Shown: positions 13,760-20,364 of the stretch, one piece after another
Numbering within the stretch: position 1 is the stretch's first letter
Layout: each line of letters begins with the position of its first letter
Virus record (IMG/VR): IMGVR_UViG_3300027881_000073
Span: 1-24,266 of that record
DNA: 24,266 nucleotides
Strand: one strand, 5' to 3'
From: a virus
Notes under the pieces: model-generated
Database searches by the model: none
The model's input: only the letters and a program-made list of their open reading frames with translations
What the model was told of the DNA's origin: nothing
Translations under genes and position numbers: made by a program

Positions 13760-14133
13760 CACTCCGTATGACAGTGGGTAGACCCAACCAATGTGTTGGT
13801 GAGTTGAAGGGTATGTGCGAGTACGTATTCTACAAGCCATATAGCTGGTCGTACTATGACCCTAGCATACACACGATGACGATACGACAGATCATCAAGG
13901 AACCACGAGACCTCATGTACTACCGCTTACGTGGTGTGATACGTGGTTGGACGGGGTTCCACAAAGGGATGCTGCATTGCAGCGTCGTCGGTCCAGAGAT
14001 ACAAGGACACAATTCAAAGATAGAGGTGCTGTACAATGCCTCCTCAATGACATATTCATTCAACATGCGCTGGAAAGCGTACTCAATTAGCGAGAAGCTA
14101 ACACAAAGAGAAATACAGGAGAGATTCAAATGA
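13747..14133 (+). CDS. Hypothetical protein, 128 aa
   Basis: ATG 13747 follows AAGGG and overlaps the preceding gene by 13 bases. The product is rich in aromatic residues (many Tyr and Trp) with a beta-strand-like pattern through its length and a short helical, charged C-terminus. No membrane span, signal or catalytic motif is seen. It ends in an ATGA junction with the next gene. Family unknown. Confidence 0.6.
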   Translation: MGQVTLRMTVGRPNQCVGELKGMCEYVFYKPYSWSYYDPSIHTMTIRQIIKEPRDLMYYRLRGVIRGWTGFHKGMLHCSVVGPEIQGHNSKIEVLYNASSMTYSFNMRWKAYSISEKLTQREIQERFK

Positions 14134-14432
14134 ACAAAGAAGTAATCAGTGACTCATTCATCATCACATTGGCTGATGGTACCGAGAAAGAGTACATCAA
14201 GGAAGGCAACGTCGAGTACATCTGGTCATTGACACCAGCAGGTGACGTGCTCGTGTACTTGAAAGAGTACCACGGTACATTCCAGATGGCAGCAGTACGT
14301 GACGAGCGTCACTGTGCGTATGCCAAGGGTACATGGACGTACATTGTATCACGTCCAGACCTCAACCAGAAGAAGGAGGAAGGGAATGAACGGGAAGAAA
14401 GCGAAGTTCCTGCGTCAGCAATTATCCATTAA
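14130..14432 (+). CDS. Hypothetical protein, 100 aa
   Basis: ATG 14130 follows a GGAGAGATT site and overlaps the previous stop. Residues 1-75 look like a small beta-rich domain with alternating hydrophobic positions. The last 25 residues are a charged, Glu/Lys-rich tail lying over the start of the next gene. No family is recognised. Confidence 0.62.
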   Translation: MNKEVISDSFIITLADGTEKEYIKEGNVEYIWSLTPAGDVLVYLKEYHGTFQMAAVRDERHCAYAKGTWTYIVSRPDLNQKKEEGNEREESEVPASAIIH

Positions 14433-14577
14433 GAAACCCACTGAGGCTACCGAGAGTGGCATCCTGTACACTAGGGATGCCTACGGTAACCAAGTAGCTA
14501 AGTTTCACAGACGTAGTAATCCGGACATGCGCTACTATCGACATGTCAAGAGAGTACTTACGAGGGGATGGAGATGA
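14386..14577 (+). CDS. Small basic protein, 63 aa
   Basis: ATG 14386 has an excellent AAGGAGGAAGGG site. An earlier ATG at 14299 in the same frame would fully overlap the previous gene. The product is strongly basic, with a KKAK..LR start and several Arg, Lys and Tyr residues near the end, suggesting nucleic-acid contact. It overlaps the previous gene by 47 bases and the next by 4. Function unknown. Confidence 0.62.
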   Translation: MNGKKAKFLRQQLSIKKPTEATESGILYTRDAYGNQVAKFHRRSNPDMRYYRHVKRVLTRGWR

Positions 14578-14828
14578 AGGTGCGGGAGATAATCTTGAGT
14601 GTTGTCTGCGGCTTGGTCATATCAGGTGGTATGGTATACGCAGCACACCTACTGCATGATGCATGGTTCCAGCGTAGTTGTGACTCTGCGTTCGATGTAG
14701 ATGTGGGTGTTACCATGTGCATCGAGAAGGCTGGTTGCTTCTACGATGCGGACAACTTTGTGCAGCTACGACAAGCTGAACAGTCTACTCGACAGTGTAA
14801 GCTAGAGGGGTGGACACCTACTCGGTAG
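14574..14828 (+). CDS. Single-span membrane or exported protein, last rightward gene
   Basis: I prefer ATG 14574, because the GAGGGG site sits six bases before it but directly abuts the alternative ATG at 14568. The 84-residue product has one hydrophobic segment (about 6-24) that could be a signal anchor or cleavable signal, then a soluble part with four or more Cys that could form disulfides outside the cytoplasm. It ends at TAG 14826-14828 inside a hairpin shared with the converging gene. No family is recognised. Confidence 0.62.
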   Translation: MKVREIILSVVCGLVISGGMVYAAHLLHDAWFQRSCDSAFDVDVGVTMCIEKAGCFYDADNFVQLRQAEQSTRQCKLEGWTPTR

Positions 14829-14832
14829 GTGT
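14814..14832. terminator. Perfect hairpin at the convergent junction, candidate terminator
   Basis: The inverted repeat ACACCTAC, loop TCG, GTAGGTGT has an 8-base perfect stem. Flanking GGTG and CACC can extend it with a small bulge. It lies where rightward and leftward genes meet and contains both stop codons (TAG 14826-14828 on +, TAG at 14820-14818 on -). Only a short T run follows on the + side and none on the - side, so it is a weak or factor-aided terminator at best. Confidence 0.5.
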
Positions 14833-15117
14833 TTCACCACTAGTCTGCATGTATTGTAACAGGACGTTGGCAAGTGCATCTATCTTGTCTTCGTCCTTGT
14901 TCAGTTTAGTCCAACCTAATGTGAAGCATATCGCGTGGCATAGCTCGTGATAGAACGAGTGCCACATGAGGTGAGGGTCAGGGTCCATCTTGACTCTGAT
15001 CTTACAGGTAGTGTTGTCACAGTCACCATACATATCGGGGTCACCGTCAAGCATGGCAAAGAATCCAACCTTCCAAGTACGTCCACCTAGTTGGAACTGC
15101 TTGGGAATACGAATCAT
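14818..15117 (-). CDS. Small HExxH zinc metallopeptidase-like protein
   Basis: The 99-residue product contains HELCH (H57, E58, H61) in a helix that starts WHSFYHELCHAI, followed by an acidic KDEDKIDALANVLLQ helix at about 74-88 that may give the third zinc ligand. This matches the short phage metallopeptidase-like proteins related to SprT/ImmA folds. It is the last gene of the leftward operon, after the spanins. The substrate is unknown; possible roles are processing of virion proteins or acting on a host repressor. Its stop sits in the convergent hairpin. Confidence 0.72.
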   Translation of the reverse strand: MIRIPKQFQLGGRTWKVGFFAMLDGDPDMYGDCDNTTCKIRVKMDPDPHLMWHSFYHELCHAICFTLGWTKLNKDEDKIDALANVLLQYMQTSGETPTE

Positions 15118-15180
15118 TGAGAATCTCTATGGATAATGATGAATGGGATCAGGAGTACTCCCAGTGGGACTGGGTAGAAG

Positions 15181-15522
15181 CTACTCACAGCTACCTAAAG
15201 GTAGGTCGTGCTCGCGTATCATATCCTCGAACAGTAACACATGCTGTTTCAGAGTGGCATCATTCGTTGATACCCGCAGTAGAAGATCAGGAGACACCTC
15301 ACGAATTGCCTCTTGTTCTGACACTAAGATGTCTTCCAAGACAGGTCGTAAAGGGACACACAGTGGCGATTCCAAAGGCAATGTTGAAGCACAAGAACAT
15401 AACAGCATCAGAGATAAGAGCAGCGCGGAAAAAGCTGAGCGAGAAGAAAATACAAGGCCGGTACATCTACTGGATGATACTGGATGACCTCGACCCGGAG
15501 TACTTTGAATATTAGTAGTCAT
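15181..15522 (-). CDS. Outer-membrane spanin-like lipoprotein (Rz1-type)
   Basis: ATG 15522 overlaps the inner-spanin stop by 11 bases, the usual embedded or overlapping Rz/Rz1 layout. After a basic, roughly 30-residue N-region comes a hydrophobic stretch ending LLCSC near residues 40-44, a likely though imperfect lipobox. The mature part is short, starts with Pro-rich PLRPVLE, and continues with a helical segment (SPDLLLRVSTNDATLKQH region) ending in FEDMIREH. This resembles the periplasmic part of phage outer spanins I know. It would link to the inner spanin and fuse the membranes at lysis. A 132-residue ORF lies antisense to it, which keeps confidence below high. Confidence 0.68.
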   Translation of the reverse strand: MTTNIQSTPGRGHPVSSSRCTGLVFSSRSAFSALLLSLMLLCSCASTLPLESPLCVPLRPVLEDILVSEQEAIREVSPDLLLRVSTNDATLKQHVLLFEDMIREHDLPLGSCE

Positions 15523-15793
15523 TGGAATCTGTCAAGTTGTCAACACCCTTGAACTCCTCCTTCGGTTTCGAGATCTCCTTTCGGATCTCAACCTTCTTCT
15601 TTGATAGTTCTTTTTCGTTCTTTCTTTTGATCTTCTTTTGAACTACAGCAACATGATGACGTGCCTTAAGCACGTCTCTCTGTTGTTGTGCTTTGTCTCT
15701 TTGGTTCTTCACAACCTGTAGTCGAGTGAAGAAAGCAAGCACTGCTAACAGTGCTGCTCCAAGAGCCATCAGCTTAGCCTGTAATCCAAACAT
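15512..15793 (-). CDS. Inner-membrane spanin-like protein (Rz-type)
   Basis: The 93-residue product has an N-terminal hydrophobic span (about 7-23), then a long charged coiled coil rich in Lys, Gln and Glu, and a short tail. This topology, an inner-membrane anchor with a periplasmic coiled coil, is that of Rz-type spanins. ATG 15793 overlaps the holin stop as TAATG, and AAGGAG lies ten bases upstream. It should pair with the overlapping lipoprotein gene to disrupt the outer membrane. The Lys-rich coiled coil gives the DNA a visibly A/T-rich patch unlike its neighbours. Confidence 0.78.
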   Translation of the reverse strand: MFGLQAKLMALGAALLAVLAFFTRLQVVKNQRDKAQQQRDVLKARHHVAVVQKKIKRKNEKELSKKKVEIRKEISKPKEEFKGVDNLTDSNDY

Positions 15794-15984
15794 TACGCTT
15801 CTACTCCTTGTTCTGTCAATAGCCTGAGACCTACGTTGGCTACGCCAACCACTGTCAACAGGACAGCATAGAACAACGGGTTCACTAAGCCACTGAAGTT
15901 AGCAACCAGTGGTCCTCCCCCAGCTACGACCGTAGCGATATTCAACCACACCGTTCTACTCTTATACCATTTCTTCTTTTGCAT
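15793..15984 (-). CDS. Holin
   Basis: ATG 15984, with GGAG about seven bases upstream, is preferred to GTG 15987. The product, about 63 residues, has the KKWYKSRTVWLNI start of a common phage holin family. Two hydrophobic spans follow (about 13-31 and 36-53) and then an N-x2-LR-x-LT end with a charged tail. It would form the inner-membrane lesions that release the endolysin. It sits before the spanins and after the tail-fibre genes, making a lysis cassette split from the endolysin by three genes. Confidence 0.85.
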   Translation of the reverse strand: MQKKKWYKSRTVWLNIATVVAGGGPLVANFSGLVNPLFYAVLLTVVGVANVGLRLLTEQGVEA

Positions 15985-15994
15985 CACCTATCTC

Positions 15995-16435
15995 CTAGGG
16001 TTCACATGTGGCAGTACATACACACGAAGCTGTGTCAATGTCAGCACCACCACCAGTGGGCCGTATTTCTAACGTGCCCCTTAATTGTTTCTCACCTGTG
16101 CCTTCTACTGTGACATACCAAGCTCTAGTGGTACTCATTTGATACCAAGTATCATAGTCAAGACTACCACTAGTGAGTGTATCCCCACCCAAGTTATCCT
16201 CAAGCCTTACGTCATAGTCAGTAGCAGTGAACGTGCCTGTTGCCCAATAGCTGTGGTTGTTTACTGTACCATCTGAGGTGAGCCAGTCCATGCTGCCATC
16301 AGCATCAAGCTCTATTCCACATATGGCATCTTTAGGCCAAATTGTGAAGTCTAGCTTCGCATAGCCAGATTGCAAGAAGCCAATGTTATCACCCGGCGTT
16401 GAGTCTAGTGTAGCGTACAGTTGTTGTAAACTCAT
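15995..16435 (-). CDS. Appendage-like structural protein, 146 aa
   Basis: ATG 16435 forms a TAATG junction with the tail-fibre stop; an in-frame GTG at 16468 would add 11 residues. The product is acidic, rich in Gly, Thr, Asp and Trp with a continuous beta-strand pattern, and ends in a Cys-rich C-terminus (four Cys in the last 20 residues). Such composition fits a tail-fibre tip, cap or chaperone-like adhesin. Its place directly after the fibre gene supports a role in host binding. No family was recognised. Confidence 0.65.
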   Translation of the reverse strand: MSLQQLYATLDSTPGDNIGFLQSGYAKLDFTIWPKDAICGIELDADGSMDWLTSDGTVNNHSYWATGTFTATDYDVRLEDNLGGDTLTSGSLDYDTWYQMSTTRAWYVTVEGTGEKQLRGTLEIRPTGGGADIDTASCVCTATCEP

Positions 16436-17535
16436 TATGTCATCAACGCTGAGCCAGCGACCTTCCACTTGGTAGAGGCAACCTTCTTAATCACCGCTGA
16501 AGTACCCGCTGCCATCGTCCTACTACCTGTCGTGTTGTCTTTTGACCACGTCAGTGTGTCTGAAGTGATAGCCAGTGTAACAGCTACTGTCCCATCATTC
16601 TCAATTCCAATCATCGTACCTATCGGGTAGTCTACCGACGCTTCAGCCGGTATCGTATATGTCTGTGCTACTGTACCACCAGTGTATCGAATCGTCTTGC
16701 CCTTATCCCCTATGAGGAACGTGTAGCTAGCCGACTGGTTGTTGACTGGAGATACCGAAGGATCAAGAAGTTGATCAGTGCCGTTCTCATCAGTGTAGTA
16801 CAGGGTAGTAGGACTGTCACTCTTTACCCAGACCTGTCCAGTACTACCAACATCAGCATTTGCACTGGCAGTCTCCTTGAGGTACAGTGTATCGAAGTTG
16901 AAGCGCATTGAGACTTGCCCTGCATCACTGCCTAATGCACCCATTGAACAGTACGTGGCATTGTGATCGAGATACACATAGTCATCACCGTCTGCATCAT
17001 AGACACGGAGAGTGTTACCACTGAGAAGATTGACGTACCCATTCTCAATGGAGAACTCCGCACCATTGACAGAAAAGACAAACGAAGTAGAACCAGCACC
17101 AGAGTCAAAGTTCCAGTCAGTGATACTAGTGGCTACCATGTTGATGTCAGTGCCATCAAGTGTTACGCTTAGCTGGTCAGCCGCACCACCTACCTCTTGT
17201 ACGATAAAATTCTCGTGGTAAGATGCACCTTCGAAGGTCCATGTGTTGGTTAGTGTGTAGGGCAGGGCTACATTGAAGTCACCGCTCCCACCTGCTACTG
17301 CAACAACAAGATCATCCACATAGCTCTTAGTAGTTGCGTGTTGTGCATGAGTAGGATCAGGTAGATTTGTAAGGAACTGGGAGTTCATGTCCAAAACACC
17401 ACTCATCGTATTCGGAGTAGTGCCATCTCTGGACACTGTGTTCTCTAACGCTGCCTCGATCAAGTCATTGTTCGCATTGAACGTAGCGACCAATGCGTAA
17501 CCAGCAGAGATAGGTGTGAGTGCGAGTTTAGCCAT
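16435..17535 (-). CDS. Tail fibre protein
   Basis: The 366-residue product has an N-terminal segment with the phage-fibre repeat style MSGVLDMNSQFLTNLPDP then HATTKSYVDD at about 44-75, which marks many tail fibres and spikes. A long beta-rich region follows, full of Gly, Ser, Thr, Asp and Asn and short strands, typical of trimeric fibres. It should form or join the receptor-binding appendage. ATG 17535 has an AAGG site and overlaps the upstream stop as TAATG. Its own stop overlaps the next gene in the same way. Confidence 0.82.
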   Translation of the reverse strand: MAKLALTPISAGYALVATFNANNDLIEAALENTVSRDGTTPNTMSGVLDMNSQFLTNLPDPTHAQHATTKSYVDDLVVAVAGGSGDFNVALPYTLTNTWTFEGASYHENFIVQEVGGAADQLSVTLDGTDINMVATSITDWNFDSGAGSTSFVFSVNGAEFSIENGYVNLLSGNTLRVYDADGDDYVYLDHNATYCSMGALGSDAGQVSMRFNFDTLYLKETASANADVGSTGQVWVKSDSPTTLYYTDENGTDQLLDPSVSPVNNQSASYTFLIGDKGKTIRYTGGTVAQTYTIPAEASVDYPIGTMIGIENDGTVAVTLAITSDTLTWSKDNTTGSRTMAAGTSAVIKKVASTKWKVAGSALMT

Positions 17536-17750
17536 TATTTTACCTTGTCGTAGATCATATCAATTTTTGTTTCGAGGGAACCCAATCGTTCACCTACCTT
17601 GACGCGCTGTTCTTGCGCCCCTAGTTCGTTTGCTTCGATGTCGTCGAGTCGTCTCTTGGTGCCGTTGATCGACACCTTAACACCACCCAGTATCACGCCT
17701 CCGGTGAATACTGCGGAAGCAATGCTCCAAAGTATAGGTCCTTCTATCAT
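17535..17750 (-). CDS. Membrane-anchored coiled-coil protein (XhlA-like)
   Basis: The 71-residue product has one N-terminal hydrophobic span (about 7-25) and then a coiled coil with regularly spaced Leu, Ile and Val and many Glu, Arg and Lys. This topology resembles small XhlA-type or holin-accessory proteins. It lies directly after the endolysin gene and before the fibre. A role in lysis timing or as a second holin-like factor is plausible but unproven. Confidence 0.62.
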   Translation of the reverse strand: MIEGPILWSIASAVFTGGVILGGVKVSINGTKRRLDDIEANELGAQEQRVKVGERLGSLETKIDMIYDKVK

Positions 17751-18139
17751 GTCATCTTCTCAAAGTGTGCCCAGTCTCGGTCATACTCCCCTCGACCAGT
17801 GTAGTTTTTCCAATGCCCGCCCCATCGTATGGGTACTCCATACTTGGATGCTGCTGCGTATACGTACGTTGCCATCTCATAGAACTCATCGTTCGTAGCG
17901 TCGTATCCACCCGGATACGGGACTATGTCGAACGCTATAGATGGTAGCGCATTGTGCTTAGATGTAGGCCACCGCTTCTGTGACTTACCATCCTTAAAGG
18001 CTGTGTTCTGGTCCTCCATTCCCCTGTGTGTCCATATAACAGAGAAATCGAAGTGCAGAATAGCCTCGTTGAGGACTAGCTGAAGCTCCTCATCAAGCTC
18101 CTCTAGCCTACGTTTGCTAGTTGTTCCGAATGTCGCCAT
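17747..18139 (-). CDS. Endolysin, M15-type L-alanyl-D-glutamate peptidase
   Basis: The 130-residue protein shows the VanY/M15 zinc-peptidase pattern: SKHN with H62, AFDIVPYP with D71, and DWAHFE with H125 as the third ligand, plus the conserved IRWGGHW at about 104-110. Small phage endolysins of this family (the T5-like type) cut the peptide stem of peptidoglycan. There is no signal sequence, so export depends on the holin. It follows the 741-residue virion gene through a TAATG junction and overlaps the coiled-coil gene by 4 bases. Confidence 0.9.
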   Translation of the reverse strand: MATFGTTSKRRLEELDEELQLVLNEAILHFDFSVIWTHRGMEDQNTAFKDGKSQKRWPTSKHNALPSIAFDIVPYPGGYDATNDEFYEMATYVYAAASKYGVPIRWGGHWKNYTGRGEYDRDWAHFEKMT

Positions 18140-20364
18140 TATCGCACCTTCACTCCTTCTTGCCTCAGTGTACCGAACACCAAGTCAAGTGGGATACCAT
18201 CCACATCAGTAAAGTCATCATCATAGTTGTATCTCATGCCTGTCTTCTTGATGACATCATCATGCAGTGCATCTTCAGCGTCCCATATGTAGTAGTTACC
18301 CTCTACATCAGTGATTACACGTACCTCTGCCTCCCAACCTTCATCGAACGTCCGTCCTCTGAAGTGCTTTCTATGCCACCTCTGGAAGTCCAGCTCTGTT
18401 GGGTTCATAAGCATCTCTACCCTCTGCTTACCCTTCTTGGCACCGTGCAGGGTGCTCTCTATGTACAGGTCATTCACTCCATTGGTGTAATCTGCCATGT
18501 TCTTCCTGTTCTCTTGGATTCTACGGACATGGTCTTTGCCTACCGACACAAGTTCTGCTTCCGTCAAGTCAGGGTCACTCCTTCGAGCGTCCCTCTTAGC
18601 TCGCTGGAACGCAACTTCGTCACTCATACGATGTACCTCTGCGTTCCTCGAAGCCTTCCCCATTACGTCTGCTTCTGTGAGTGGTGTCGGTGGCTCTGGT
18701 AGTATGCCCTTCTGGGCATTAGCTATATCCTCCTCAGTAGCACCATTCTTCATGGCCCTCCTTCCCCACTCTCTCATGTCATCTGCCAACCGGCTTAGCT
18801 TTTCCTGTGCCTGCTCTACTGCGAAGGCGCTTGACTTAGGATCATTAAGAGTTTTGAGATAGCGTGGGATAGCCTTCTGGCTTATCGCCGCTACTTGCTC
18901 AAGGTTGTTCTGCCCTATGAAATCCAACTCCTTCACTGACTCAGGTAGCTGTGTGACATTACTAGGCCGCGTACCAGCGGCTATCACATCATATGCCGAG
19001 TTGGTAGCTACTTGGTGGCCCGTTGGTTGTCCATGTCGGCCCATCGTAGGCTTGTACAGGTTCTGGTAGTTGGCCTCATCGAACAGTACAATAGAGATGA
19101 CACCGTTGTCCTCTCCATTGTTGACGTACACTAGGTGATCGTACCCATCCTCACGTAGCATGTCACGTAGGGCTACGTTCTGTGCTGCGTTGTCCTGCAT
19201 ACCTAGGATAGCCTCTAGTTCATCGTCAGGGAAGATGCCCCGTCCTTGCAGATTCTCAGCTATACCGGCTGCTGTGTTCTTTGGTCCGAGATCCTGCACA
19301 AACAACCCCTTCTTGACGTTGGTCATGACTGGATGCTGCACTGGATCTAGGCTTAGCCTCATAGCTTGGGACAGCTGTGTCTTAAACGCGTCCACATTCT
19401 CTATCTCAGCTAGTCCTCGTGCTCCCTTCTCCTTTGCCAGTGCCTTTAGCTCATTGAAGAAGTCGTCAACCAGCTCATCGAACACTGCCTTGTTGGGAGT
19501 AGCGAATGGGTCCTCCCCGTACCTGAGGAACATGTTGGTTCGAGACTCAGCAAGAGCCTCGTCGTACAGTTGCCTAGCCCTAGGGTCTTTATTAGCTAGC
19601 TCGTCGAACATGCCCCTGATTCGGGTCATTTTGTCCTTGTTGGCAGCTATGCCCTGTGGCGTAATGATACCACCTCCTGCTTTCTTGGAGCCAAGGTGCA
19701 TGCCGAACTGATTAGCGTTAGGATCGAACTGTATAGGGGACAGATCTGCTCTCGGATCTGCCCTGATGTCCATTCGATAGAAAACTACAGGATCACCCGG
19801 ATTCTCAACATTCTCTCCGAAGACGCGGCCTCGTGTGTAGGCCCCTTCCTTACCCCATTGCATCAACTCATCGTTGCTTCGAACCACCGCTAGTACGGGG
19901 GCTTGATCCACCTCCCATACCTTGTACTTCTCACCGATCTCCATGCCATACTGACGTGGATCTGCAATGTTCGCATCAATCCTGCCATTCTCTATCGCGT
20001 TGACCGCGAACGACTGGTCTGTTAGAGACTGTACACGTCCACCGAACTCCTCAGGGCTAGTAACCTGTGCGTTCCAGTCAGCTACCTTGGTCTCAGGGCT
20101 CACTGATACCACTCTAGCGGCCTCTGCTTGCTCTAGCTCCTTTGCAGTGACCTCGTCTCGTGCTGCCTTAGCACCAGCTCCACCACCAGAAGCGTCAGCA
20201 GCAAGCTCTGCCTCCTTATTGACAGTAGCTGTGCTCTGCGCGTACTCATCGAAGACATCAAAAGTATTAGGAGTGGTGGCATCCTCTAGGGGACCACCGA
20301 TCCTATTAGCTCCCTCAGTAGCCTTGAGTATCTTCGGGTCTATTAGTTTACTGAGCTTCCCCAT
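18139..20364 (-). CDS. Large virion-associated protein with ADP-ribosyltransferase-like domain
   Basis: The 741-residue protein starts with an Ala/Gly-rich, likely flexible region (1-90). Residues 190-230 contain VVFYRMD and FGMHLGSKKA, and residues 397-437 contain GYDHLVYVNNGEDNG then IVLFDE. Together these resemble the ART fold found in phage polyvalent proteins, with Y196-R197, H223 and E418 as candidate active-site positions. A helical insert of about 160 residues separates the halves. Near the C-terminus, VRVITD..GNYYIWDAEDALH resembles another small domain common in such proteins. It is probably packaged and ejected into the host. ATG 20364 follows AGGAGACATC. Catalytic competence cannot be judged from sequence alone. 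Confidence 0.65.
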   Translation of the reverse strand: MGKLSKLIDPKILKATEGANRIGGPLEDATTPNTFDVFDEYAQSTATVNKEAELAADASGGGAGAKAARDEVTAKELEQAEAARVVSVSPETKVADWNAQVTSPEEFGGRVQSLTDQSFAVNAIENGRIDANIADPRQYGMEIGEKYKVWEVDQAPVLAVVRSNDELMQWGKEGAYTRGRVFGENVENPGDPVVFYRMDIRADPRADLSPIQFDPNANQFGMHLGSKKAGGGIITPQGIAANKDKMTRIRGMFDELANKDPRARQLYDEALAESRTNMFLRYGEDPFATPNKAVFDELVDDFFNELKALAKEKGARGLAEIENVDAFKTQLSQAMRLSLDPVQHPVMTNVKKGLFVQDLGPKNTAAGIAENLQGRGIFPDDELEAILGMQDNAAQNVALRDMLREDGYDHLVYVNNGEDNGVISIVLFDEANYQNLYKPTMGRHGQPTGHQVATNSAYDVIAAGTRPSNVTQLPESVKELDFIGQNNLEQVAAISQKAIPRYLKTLNDPKSSAFAVEQAQEKLSRLADDMREWGRRAMKNGATEEDIANAQKGILPEPPTPLTEADVMGKASRNAEVHRMSDEVAFQRAKRDARRSDPDLTEAELVSVGKDHVRRIQENRKNMADYTNGVNDLYIESTLHGAKKGKQRVEMLMNPTELDFQRWHRKHFRGRTFDEGWEAEVRVITDVEGNYYIWDAEDALHDDVIKKTGMRYNYDDDFTDVDGIPLDLVFGTLRQEGVKVR

